Positions 35,099-47,366 of a stretch of DNA of 64,000 bases are shown here, piece after piece. The DNA is from Pegea sp. RAD2-039. Taxonomy: Eukaryota > Chordata > Thaliacea > Salpida > Salpidae. Position 1 is the first letter of the stretch; each line of letters opens with the position of its first letter. The notes beneath the pieces are model-generated. The model was not told the origin of the DNA, searched no databases, and worked only from the letters and a program-made list of their open reading frames with translations. A program made the position numbers and the translations under genes. Location: assembly GCA_034620365.1 (NCBI GenBank), contig JAQGEQ010000046.1, forward strand, positions 606,971 to 670,970. The letters are read 5' to 3'.

Positions 35099-38000
35099 AA
35101 ATCACTGTTTCTTCATAGACTGCTTGCCGTTTGCTCAAATTTAAAGATATTTCGATTCTATTTGATCTCTTAAATGATTAGTGCTAAAATTTGCTTTATA
35201 GTTACTTGCCAGGTGCTTCAGAAAGCTTCTGCTTCTTACACTTTGGTGCTTGGAAGTTAGAATAAAGAATTTTTTTCTTATCCTTCTTACTGCAATTGAT
35301 GTTAAGATGTCTTAAAAAGGAGTTTTAAAGCCTAATTATTTCTGATTTTTCTGATAGCATGTTATTTTTACAGTTTCTCTCAAATACTTCTTGTGCTGTA
35401 CATAACTATTGTCTTCTAATTGGTTAAAATAAATTTTTATTATCACAAAATAAAGTAAATTTATCGCTGTTTTCATTTTTGATTTTACGAAGAAATATGA
35501 TGTGTTTGATACTTATCTAAAAATAAAAACGCTTCAATGTTTTAGCCAATATATTTTACTAGGTTAATAGAGAAGCGATAAAAGGAAAGTTTTATTATTT
35601 TAAATTCATCAAATTTATTCTAATGCTTTTAAATTCAGCATTTTTTCCTTAGATTAGATTTGCTCGTCAAATTTCCACCTCTGCAATAAACTATACAATT
35701 TCCTTTTTAGTTTTTTTTAAGTAGCAGCTTGATTTTATTCTAAACTATAATCAAGTTTATCTAAAGATGTTATTGACCTAGTGGTTTGACAGTTATCACA
35801 ATTTTTCAAAATATCATCTTTGTAAAATTTGTTGAAGTGTTTAAATAAAACGTTGTGCAATCTGCAATTATTTTTTAATACAAAGTTAAAACTAATTGAT
35901 GTTTAGCACAAAAGTCTTACAATTTTCTTGAATAAGCCCTAAAAGTTTGTAGTAAAGTTTAGCTTTTCTATAAACAACTCTTTTGAAGCTTTGTTGTTAA
36001 GTTGAAGATCTGCACGTGCTACGTTAGACCTAAAGTTATATTTTATGCATGGCTTGTAGTGAGACTAAGTGATTGTAGTTGAGTGCTTTCATATACTTTG
36101 GTTGTTGTGTAATTCTTTGTCAATTTCTTTATTGTTCACAATAATTTTGATTTTTTCTGCTTAAAAAAATTGAGATAAATATTCAAGAAAAGTTTTAACA
36201 AATAATTTTCTGATAGAAAAATTGTTGTCTAAAATCATTTCATGTTGGTTATAACAGCTGTGATATATTTTTGAACTTTGCTTTTCTGTTGCAATGTTCA
36301 TCTGTTGCAATGTTCATCTGTTGCAATTCATCTGTTGCAATTTTATGCACATAAATTGTGTCTTGTTATTTCTACCTTTAAAACTTTTCTGATCTTAGTA
36401 TGTACTCAATTTATACTTATTTGGTGAGAACTTTGATCTGTGAACTTTTTGTTAAATGAAACAATTTTGATAGTTGACATAGGAAATAGTTTTGTTTAGA
36501 AAGTTCAGTGTTTATAAAGTTTTAGATTCATTTTATTTGAATGGTTTTGGCAACCGATGATCTAATGATTTTGTTTCTATTCTTCAAAGCGATCGAAAGA
36601 ATACCATAAAGGAAACAATACTATTGAATTGTGTTAATAGTTTACTTAATGTTAGAATCAACTTTCATTAAAACTTTTATACTTATCAGAGAAACAAGCA
36701 AGAGAAATAATACCATAAAGAAAAAAATACTATTCATTAACAGTCATTAACAGTTGTTTTTAAGGTAACATATTTTGATCAAAACTAACCATTGTATTAT
36801 AAAAGCTAATTTTCATGACAAAACAAAAGTCATTTCCAATAACCTATAGTTTATGTAAGCTTTCAAAATCGATTAATTTCGGAAATTATACCTTTTTTGT
36901 AAATAATTCCTTTTTTTTGGCACAAATTATATACAATTTTTGTGACAACAGTAAAATGCACTAGATGAAAGTCTTGTATCGAATTATCAGAAAATTATTA
37001 AGATTAAAAAGGCGATCTAACAAAATAATAATTTAAGCAATAAATCAAACAAAAAAGAAGATAAAGCCAGAACGCTTTGTCATTAAACTGTACAAAACAT
37101 AAGCTTTCAACCTTTTAGAGCTCGTAAGCATTTCATTTTCAAAGGTAGTCAAAAGCCTCAACTATTCTTACAATAAAACAATAATAAAAGTACAATAACC
37201 CTATTTGTAGCTAAGTACTTATACAAACGATGTACCAAAAGCCTATATAAAATCGTTTTAGTTTATTTTAAACTAACAGATTAACAAAATATCTATTTGA
37301 ATGATTTGGGTAAAGATTATATACTTTTCTACTATCCACTGTAATAAGCTATTGTTATTTGGTTGGGTTACAAAAGTTTGAATAATTTAAAAAATAGGTT
37401 ATCTCAGAAAACTAATCTAATTCACTTTATAATGATTTTTAGTTATTTTACTTAATCTATAAATATTTTACACACTTTTATACTACACATTCTATTTTGG
37501 AGTTTCGAAACGATGATGTTAATGAAAACCAGTGAAACTGAATTTGAATTGAAGCTGTTCCTTTATTATAAACGATTTAATTAATTTTCTTTAAATTGAT
37601 TATTCTTTTAACTTTCCAAAAACTCTTCGAGATTCTTCTGGAGGTTAAAAGAAAGTCGCGTTTCAGAATTCCTGAGATATGAATAAATCAATCTCATTTT
37701 TAAATCAATGATTAATGAACAATATATTCTTGCTAGGTTTAATTGAAACGAGATTGAGTAATTCTATTGTTCAACTAACAAACAATTATTAAACTTGAAC
37801 TTTTTCGTTTAAATTAAATAGAAAAAGCTGACATTACATTTTTGAAGCTTTTGAGAAAATAAAAATAAACCAATCTTGCCAGAAGCAAAAGTGTCTAACA
37901 ACCTTAAATAATACTAATATTTCGAATGTTTTTACTTAAGTTATTTTCATTAAGAGTTGCTGGAGTGTGACTGTTGCAGCTCATGTAAAACTCAGCTGTT

Positions 38001-39983
38001 TTTAATTCTGGTTAAATTTGTATAAGCCAGCTAGCCTAAGTAGATTTCTTACTTTAACTTAAAATATGTAACTTTATTGATAAGGGTCGATTTTTAATGT
38101 TATTTTATGGAATTCAAATAATCCTTTAGATTTTAAAAGCGATAAAGTTTTTCTTTTACTTTATTTAGAATAAAAGATTCTTTAGAAGTAATGAAAGACA
38201 AAATGTTTGCGTAAAATTTTTTTTTCAACAAATTTTGTTGCACTGCTTTTAATATATTAAAAATAAAATACACCCTAAATACTATTTAGAAATAATAATG
38301 ACCTGTTTACCCTTTAAATTGTACAAAACAAACTACTTCTTATTTAATCAAACGCTCTATCTATTCTATCATTCAACCGGATTTTTTGGAAATTCTTTTT
38401 TATCTTAAACAAAAAATGAGAAATTTCTAACCGGCTTTTATTTCTTCTTTTATTTTTTGAGCGAAAAAATCTTCGATAGGATCATTTTCTTCTTTATTCG
38501 GTCAATTATCTTGGCTCATGGCATCAGATAAATCTACTAACAATTCACTTTTGGCCATCTCTCGTCAATTTAAGCAAATAAATTTCTAGGTATTAAAGAA
38601 ATTAAGATATAGGAAAAAAATTAAAACTTATTTTTAAATGATGCTGATATTAGAATATTATAAATATTTTTAAGAATATGATAAAAGTTGAATATATCAC
38701 GCAATATATCACGTTTTTAATTCGTCATTATCTTTCAACTATGTACCTTCTCAAAAAGAACTTTATCCTTGTGTGTAAAAAGCTGATAGAAATATCATAT
38801 CAAACAATAGTAATACCGAACAAGTTCTTTCAATAACAGTTGCTATTAGATCTTTGAATTAATTTTTACACAAAAAAATTGAAAATCTTATCCGCTCACT
38901 TACTTTCTGAATATTAATTTAAATTCTTTCGACAAAAATATTTATGTGACTACCTATTGTCCTCTCTTCTCCAGTGACTATCTTCATCGGCAGATAATGT
39001 GACTACTAGTATCATTTAAACGGATATTCGCAAGTCTATCGGTTGATTTTCACATTTTTAATATATAAATTAATTATAGATTACCTCCTTGATTAGCGGT
39101 GCTTCTACAAAACAGTAAACATTGTAGATAAGAAAGTCGATGATATATTAATAATATTACAGCTTGTTCTTTAAATCAAAAAGGTTTTAGATTTAGTTGC
39201 TTTTGATCAAATTACGAAATCCTTTGAGACCAGAAATATCAGATTATTATTCTCTGCACTACCTAAGTTTACTTCAAGCTATAGTCTTTGCCTTAAAAAT
39301 ACTCAAAAACGTAATTTTGTTCACAGATCGTTTACTTGGAAACTATTTTTTTCCTTGTACAAGAACTATATTTTAAAATCCAAACAAAATAACACCACAT
39401 TTTACGGTGCAACGTATTATCATTTTAGCTTTTCATATCATTGCAATAGTTGTTTTTTTATTCCAAGATTTTCTATATTTTTAAAGTAAACTTTAATTAT
39501 CAAGTATTTGCTTAGTTCTATGTAAATTCTTTGAAACTTAATTTAGCAGGTAGAAAATTATTTATTTTAATTTCTTAAAAAACATTTTACTGGCTTCATA
39601 TTGTAAGTAAAAATATTTGAAGAAATTTTTTGTGTATTATTTGAATTTTTATTACAAATAATTTAGTTATATAAGAAATTCAATAATCTTATTTTTAGCA
39701 ATCATTTATAGAGCCTTGGCTTTTTTAATTTTGACTTAGTTTCTATTTTCATATACTTATATAATAATTTTTTTGATGATACAAACTATCATTTGTGTAT
39801 CTTAAACATCTTCACAAAAATTGGCATCATAACAATCTTACTCTAACATAAAAAATTTAAAGATAAAAATAATTTTTTTATGTTTGTTTTTTAATAAACT
39901 TAATTAATAAATTTTTTATAAAGCAACTTAAAAACATATTAAAAATTAAAACTTTTTGTTTTTATAGATATATTTAAAACATC
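35099..39983. other. Intergenic, atlastin to UFM1
   Basis: Contains the atlastin 3' UTR and AT-rich spacer. Apart from a short tandem repeat at 36285-36344 and an imperfect ~26-bp duplication (36599 and 36709, with AATACCATAAAG), I see nothing. Confidence 0.5.
36285..36344 (+). repeat. 16-bp tandem repeat, about 4 units
   Basis: Units of TCTGTTGCAATGTTCA at 36285 and 36301, followed by two shortened units at 36317 and 36331. Confidence 0.85.
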
Positions 39984-40637
<654 letters not shown>

Positions 40638-40677
40638 TGAAAGAAGTTGTGTTTGTTTTTTTTCCACCGGATTTTGA

Positions 40678-43600
40678 TTAAATTAAAAAAGGAATAGGCG
40701 ATATTTTTGAATTGATGTTTCTTTTTAATGGTTTTCTCGGTGTCTTCCACCTGAAAAGTACAAGAGACTTTTTATAATTTTTCTTTTTAAAATTTACGTG
40801 AAATTTGTGAAATAAATTAATGGTGAAGGACAAAAAAGGAATTTTCGTGAAATTTACTTTTTTTTTTCGTCTGAAGAAAACTGTTTGATAATATCTTGCC
40901 ATCGACAGACATGAGGGTAGAGTTGAGGGTCTACAAAGGTCTGACCTATAGCCAGAAACACGTCAAGGTCTAATTTGGTAGGATTACATCTGTAAAATAA
41001 AGTTGAAAATATTTAATTTTTTACATTAATGTTGCAACATAAACATTTTTAGAAAAATAAAAACTGAAAAAGTTTGAATTTATTATTTGATTCAGAAATC
41101 GAAGAAATTAACTGAAGAATAACTTAAGAAACACGAACCCAGTGATATAGAAGCGATTTTCGTCTTTACAGAAAGAACTGAAAACAAAAAGTTTACAATT
41201 TTTTCAAACTATCATCAAATCAAACTTTTTCAATTGGTCTTCTGACTTAGGGGCATCCCCCAATCCAAGATGATTGAAAGATGAGGTTAATTCAGTAGTT
41301 GAATTGTAGCCTTTCCCCAAATTATTTTTCACATCACTCGTGTTGTCTTTTAGAACTTCTTTTTTAGAGCTAAAAAGTATCGTTGTATCTTCTCCTTCTT
41401 CTAAACGATCCCTATTCAATCCTCTGAAGATATTTAGATTAGCAAAGAACAAAAATGATTTTAATTAATGACTTTTTTCCAAAGTAGTCGTCAAGAAGTT
41501 TCAGTCCTGATGGTTTACTCAGGTCAGCAAATTGGTCAAGAAATGGCCAATGCTCTACCCAACCGACCAGTTTATTCTTTGCCACCTCTCTTCCAATTCG
41601 TTCATATCCTCGATCAAAATCCGACCCAACAATCTTTCTGTTTTCTGTTTCATTGAAACTTTTAACTAATTGAACAACTTGTTGGACTATTTACCTTTTA
41701 ATGTTTTCATATCAGGTGATGTCCACTTTTTATAAGTATCCAAAGCTTCTTTCTGTTCAGTAAAAGGACCAATGATAGCACTAAGAATAGGAAGATCTGT
41801 CATCCCTTCTTGAGATTTGTGATTTTTTAGAAGTGGGCTCCCTGAGGTGACCGGCTTTTGAACTTTTGCTGGGCTCGAGTTGTCAGAAGGGCGTACAAGT
41901 GGGATATAAAACTTTTCTTGTAAAATAAACTTTATTCTTTCTCTGAAAACATCTCCACGTTATAATGTAGAAGATAAGTTTCCTTAAAAACTCACGTTGT
42001 CAATGAATTGCCTCGAATCACCTCTACCGGAGTTTTTCCAAATTTGTTTTTAACGTTCTTTTTGCATGATTCATATGAAAGTAACTGCTCAACGGCTTCT
42101 GTTGAAGATTTGTTGGTAAAGTTTATAAATCAATGAATTGATAACTTACCGACGTGACCAGAACTACAAGCAAAATGCAAGGCAGTTTGATGAAGTGGGT
42201 CATCAGGGGTATTGAAGTAAGCGTCTAGGATGTGATCAACAAATCGAGTTTTTTGTTCTTTTGGAAACTGAAGCATTTCATAGAATAAATCATTTTGTAA
42301 AGTTTCAATAATCTTTGCAATCATGCAAGCATGTCCTGCTTTTGCTGCTATGTGTAGAGCATTATACCTGATATGTTGATAAGATAGTTTAGCTAAGGTA
42401 TTTATAAGAGTACAATAAGAACCTTGGTTTTGGTCTGAGAATTACAGGTAAATTAGATGAGCTCCATAAGTAGTGTGGGTTTTGCCAAACTAATTGATCA
42501 AATTGATCAACATCACCCTTGTTAAGTGTAGATATCAAGACATTCAGATTAGTTTGATTTAAATTAGAGTAAGATGATTGGGAGGTAGGGGTCAATTCGA
42601 CCACGTTGTTCCTTTGTACTACAGGGCGGCTACAAAGTAATTGTAGTATTAACAAAAATAGTTTAAAGAAAACTGTTTACTTTAGTAATTCAGTCAAATA
42701 AGTTTGTGCTTCTTCTTCTGAATTGAAAGTAGAAAACCTTGCTTTGTGAGTCATAGCAAACCTTTTCATCAAAGAATGATCATGAAACATTCTGGGTGCT
42801 ACAAAGTAGAAGTAACAAATTAGTTAATCAAATAAATAATTTGTTTTGAAAAAATATTATTCTATAAAATTATAAATGTATATAATTAAAGAATAAATAT
42901 TTATTCTTACTAAAATTATTCATCAAATTAAAAAATAGTTTTTATCAGATTAGGATACATTTATTCTAATCATTTAAAAACAGTCAATCTTAAATTGATT
43001 TCTATAAAAAATTAAACACTTAATGATGACAATAAATTGCTATCAAGTTGAATCTGATAGCAACAAAATGAATCTTAAGTACTAAATACATTTTTCATGT
43101 ACATCATAGTATATAGAGTATCAAATTTAGATTGAAATTATTTTAACATAAAAAAGTAGAAATAAATATATATAATAAACATATGACAAATAATTATAAT
43201 GAAATAATTACAATGATTACTTGAATTATAAAAAGTTTAGTAAGAAATTAGAAATGTTTAAATCAAAACTTAGGAAAAATTATAAGAAGGTTTGATAAAC
43301 ATATTCATTATATTTTGAAAATATTAAGAAATTATTATTACCTTTAAAATCATCAATTCCATCGTATACAATATAGTAGCAGCTACTTACTATAAAGAAA
43401 TAAGTTTTAAGAAATGACTAAGTTAAAAAGTTTGTTAAAAAATACATACATGTCTTTTGGTGAGAAACCTTTGTTAAATTCTCTTTCTGAAAAATTATAT
43501 CTATTTACTTCACCATAAACTGAATAAGGGCAAACATTTTTGAGGACATTTGTATTTCAACAAAAAATAAATAAAATCTCAATCAATGATTCTAAGAATA

Positions 43601-43959
43601 TTTTACTAATTGGAGTGAACTCGTTATAAGAAAATTTATTAAAGAAACCTATATAATCATAAAAATATAATTCTAACATTGTGTATAGATAGGTATGATT
43701 AAATTTAAGTCAAATATCTTAACAACTTTTATAAAATATAGTTTATCACTTAAACATTTTCATTTACTTCATTTACTTCCTCTTCCTCTTCTTCATTTTC
43801 TTCATTTTCAGAACCACTTTTTGATGACATCAATGATTTTAGTTTATTTTTATAAATTTTTATTGTTGATGGCATTAAGACCACCGATTTTAATCCAAAC
43901 TTTTGTAATTCTATACGCAATTGATCAGTAGTCAAACTATCAATTTCTTCTTCTTTCAT
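40678..43959 (-). CDS. ANKLE2: ANKLE2 / LEM4, LEM-domain and ankyrin nuclear-envelope protein
   Basis: Twelve exons (minus): 43959 to a donor at about 43776-43764, 43486-43450, 43389-43342, 42798-42681, 42629-42423, 42367-42150, 42098-41996, 41942-41695, 41644-41473, 41423-41226, 40989-40858 and 40750-40678. The N-terminal LEM-like domain (EEEIDSLTTDQLRIELQKF) is followed by an acidic run. A YYIVYDGIDDF...FNSEEEAQTYL module comes next, like the RNase H1/caulimovirus-type domain of ANKLE2. Then VWQNPHYLW, ankyrin repeats (YNALHIAAKAGHACM, TALHFACSSGHV), FYIPLVRPSDNSSP, GYERIGREVAKNKLVGWVEH and a C-terminal KLDLDVFLAIGQTFVDPQLY...CRWQDII match human ANKLE2 in order. The protein controls BAF phosphorylation through VRK1 and PP2A when the nuclear envelope reforms after mitosis. 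Two equally good GTAAAT donors end exon 1. The last exon (WKTPRKPLKRN) rests on splice signals only. Confidence 0.9.
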
Positions 43960-44704
43960 TATTGCTTATTACTATCAGTTTGTTTTATATAAGATTGCTC
44001 TAAAATAAGCAACAAAATCTAAAAAATTTCTTCTGATTAAATTATATGTAAAATAATTTATAAAAAGTTCATAATTAAAAATTACAAAATAAACATTTTT
44101 AATTAAAATCGAAAACATAAAATATTAAGTTTTAAAGCATTTATTTCAAAAGATTAATTATTATTTATTATAATAAATTATAATTTATTAGGAAACAAAT
44201 AATGATATAATTATTTTAAGTGATGACTGCAATTATTGTATAGTAAACTGTAATATAGAGATTAAAAGAAAGAAGAACTGTCAAAAGAGTAACAAAACAT
44301 GAAAATTATTTTTTGATAGTATAGTATATAAAGTATATCAATTAGCGTATATAAATAATGATAAAGCTAAAATAGAAATATCAAGTTTTAATTTAAATTA
44401 TGTGTAATTCAAAAAGTGGTAGAAAAATAGGACAAAAAGACGTTTAACTTTATTTAAATTTTGGAATAAATTTCTAAAAACCATTTTCGTTTATTTCTTG
44501 TAATTTTTTTCACCTATTTGAAAATACACTTTTCTATAATATTTTTTTGTAAAAAGAGAAAAAATCATTTTTTGGTAGTAACTCCTTATGTTGTTTTACT
44601 CGATAAAAATTTAAAAGTGAAATATCTATCCAGATTGAAAGATACTGTATTAGCTTGAAAAATTAAGTTATTATAGCATTTATCATAAATTATTTAAAGG
44701 TTGA
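43960..44704. other. ANKLE2 upstream region
   Basis: AT-rich sequence that should include the ANKLE2 promoter. No exon or recognisable motif was seen. Confidence 0.45.
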
Positions 44705-45015
44705 GTGACGAGATAGACAAGGAATTTGGTTGATTAGCTACTAATCTATTGTACTTTGAACACAAGGGCTTGAATCCCGCTTCATCATCAAAGATATGGC
44801 GTACTTTACAGTAATACGCCACATGCTAACAAACCATATCTTTAATTACGGGTAAAGATTACCTCGTTATCGCTTCAGGAGAAATAAGGCTGTAGTAAAC
44901 GCCGGTAGAAAATCTACAATTCGTTAACTTCCATGCCACTACTTTACGTCAATGGGCTTAAGTTGGTCTAAGGAATGAAGGCAGTTCTACACTCCATTGT
45001 AATCAAATCCCAAAT
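44705..45015 (+). mobile_element. tRNA-derived SINE-like repeat, copy 2
   Basis: Shares ordered landmarks with the minus-strand repeat at 23295-23648: GATTAGCTACTAATCT, GTACTTTGAACA, a box B-like GGCTTGAATCCCGC, TTAATTACGGGTA, TTCCATGCCAC and GCAGTTCTACACTCC. It contains a local inverted repeat, GGCGTACTTTACAGTAATACGCC (44798-44820), not obvious in copy 1. Boundaries are approximate. Confidence 0.55.
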
Positions 45016-45489
45016 CTATTTTATAGTCTTTCAAATCTACTTCTGCGTCTAATTCATACTCATAAGAATTAATTAAAAAGAAAAAATAGCTATGTAATCC
45101 AAAAGAAAAAACAGTACTATAGATTTATGGAGATAATTTTCAAGAAAAGTTTGTAATATTTTTCAATTTAGATTTGAACTTGTAAGATCGAAACTTTTTA
45201 TTTTCTAACATTCACAAATTGTTTATTTATGTGATGTTTTTTAAATTTACAAACTTTTTGCTGTATTCTAATATATGATTTTGAGTTTGGAACATGCTTC
45301 TTTGTTTAATATTTAATTTTATATGACTACTCGTTTAAAACTAAATAAACATATAATTGTCAATATTCTTTACTGCTTAATCTGCTGTAACTTAAAAACT
45401 AAATGAAAATATATTTAAGCAGCTTATAAATACATAAATATATGATAGTAAACATTGTTTTACATAGTTTATTATCATTTGAAATTTTA

Positions 45490-45675
45490 TTTTTTTTATT
45501 TTATATATATAAATGCGAAGGAGGGTGCCTAAAGAGAGCACATCTCACTAACACACATTCTCACGAGTTTTTTATGGTTTTTCTCAGGAGTTTTATATGT
45601 CTCCCCCTGTGGTCGAACCCGGTACTTCCTAGCTAGAAGGTAGGTGTAGTAACCGCTTCGCCACTAAGCAGGACT
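45490..45675 (-). mobile_element. tRNA-derived SINE with a LINE-type 3' tail
   Basis: Minus-strand reading begins with a tRNA-like head (45675-45601): TGGCGAAGCGG (box A-like), a stem-loop around CCTACCTTCTAGCTAGG and GGGTTCGACCA (box B). A short linker leads to the tail 45567-45507: GTGAGAATGTGTGTTAGTGA, then ATGTGCTCTCTTTAGGCACC, CTCCTTCGCATTTAT and an AT-rich end. That tail matches the 3' end of the LINE at 3988-4060 almost base for base. The T-arm does not pair well, so this is not a working tRNA gene. Confidence 0.75.
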
Positions 45676-45896
45676 ATAATAAAATCTTTATTTGTAGAAC
45701 TTAATTTATTTCGACATCAAGTTTTTTATAAATACTTAAATCGATTAATAAGTGGTAGAACATTTATTTTTATGCTATTACAGGGTTATTTATGTCTAGA
45801 ATTTAAATAAAAAGGTCTCAAAGCTTTGTTCTTGTATTTACAAGGACTTTAATGTTTTTACCACTATTTTACTGATTTTTGATTTTCATAATTTGT

Positions 45897-45975
45897 CAGA
45901 ATATGTGTTTGCGAAAGGTGCTCTTTGTAGGCTACCTCCTTCGTGTTTATTAAAATAAATAAAAAAATAAATTAA
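45897..45975 (+). mobile_element. LINE/SINE 3' tail relic
   Basis: GTCAGAATATGTGTTTGCGA, AAGGTGCTCTTTGTAGGCTA, CCTCCTTCGTGTTTATTAAA then AATAAATAAA. It is the same tail as at 3990 and 20432 with substitutions in the hairpin. Upstream sequence is not assignable. Confidence 0.6.
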
Positions 45976-47366
45976 CAAGCTCTTTTAGTTATTTCTCCGT
46001 AAATACAAAAGTACTTACTTTTGTCGCAAAAAAATATTAGTTTTGATTTTTAAATGGCCATTTTATTCTATGTTACCTCGACTTTAGTTAATGTTTGGTT
46101 GACAAAACGGATGATTCCAGGCACGTTTAGTTTAGCACTAAAAGTATTTTATTCATCATAAAAAACTTTTCTCTTTTATCTAGTTTTAATTGTAACTCAT
46201 AAAAAGATGAATTTCGACACCAAAACTTTTACTTTTAAATTATTACCAAAACTTTTTTATAATAATCAATTATTTACTTTTTTGTAAACTTTTTTAGTGA
46301 TCTTTTTGTCTAATGTTTTTCCAAATGAAGTAATAATATAAAAATTGACTACTTAGTAATAAAAAGCTCATTAATTTATTTATTATGTTTTATTGATATC
46401 TTCTAAAAGCTATTCTAAGAAATTTTTTATCAAATATCTGTCAAATATTCATACTTAATTGATATGTAAGAAAATACATTATATAAAAAATACGGTTTTT
46501 TACAGAAATTCAATTCTAAGTATTCAACTTATGTATTGTTCATCTTATTTCTTTTCATTTCTTAAATTTTTAAAACTTTGAGTAACAAAAATTGATAAAA
46601 TATCTTTAGTTGAAAGATTTATGTTTCTTTTGTTTTCTAATTGAATTGAGGTTGTTTTAAAACCTAGCTGTAAACTATTTGACTGTAATTTTTATTTTTC
46701 ATTTAAAATATTTTTTGTTTGATTATCAAAGATGGAGAAATTCGATTAAATATAATATTAAGATTTTTCCTTTTATAGATCTTTAGAAATACTAATTGCT
46801 CATAATCTATTTTTTATTTTATTAATGAAAACCTTTTAATAAAATCTCATTGATAAAGAATAAACTTGATTTTATTGAGATATAATATTTATCATTCAAA
46901 ATAAAAAATCTCAAATTTTTATTTATGCTTTAATTTGATTTAAAATATATTTTCAACAAAGCTATATTGCATCGAAGGTCTATTTAATTTTTATAAATGA
47001 TATTTTAAAATCATTATTTAGTGATTTATTATATATATAAGTGTTTAGTTATCATTAGAATAAGAATATTTCATTAAAACTTTTTATAAATGTCTAAGTA
47101 TAAATGAAAGTAGTTTAAGGAATTATTATACTTGTAATATACTAGTTTCAAAATATGTGATTATTATGTTAATTAATTATGTTTGAAAAATCATTTTTTA
47201 TGTCAGTTTTATATTTTACATTTTAGATAAAAAAATATTTTTAAAGTTTATATTTTAATATTTATATTTTATAAAGACTTAGGATTATTGTTTGAAGTAA
47301 TTTATAGTTATTAAATATTTCTATAGTTATTTGCATAAATGGTGCTTCTAATTTGAAACCAAAAAG
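45976..47366. other. AT-rich upstream region of the nuclear receptor
   Basis: No exon recognised. It probably includes the receptor promoter. Confidence 0.4.

Noticed and set aside
45601-45675. A functional tRNA gene on the minus strand
   Set aside because: Box A/B-like motifs and a partial acceptor stem exist, but the T-arm pairs badly and the element continues into a LINE-type tail, so it is a SINE head.
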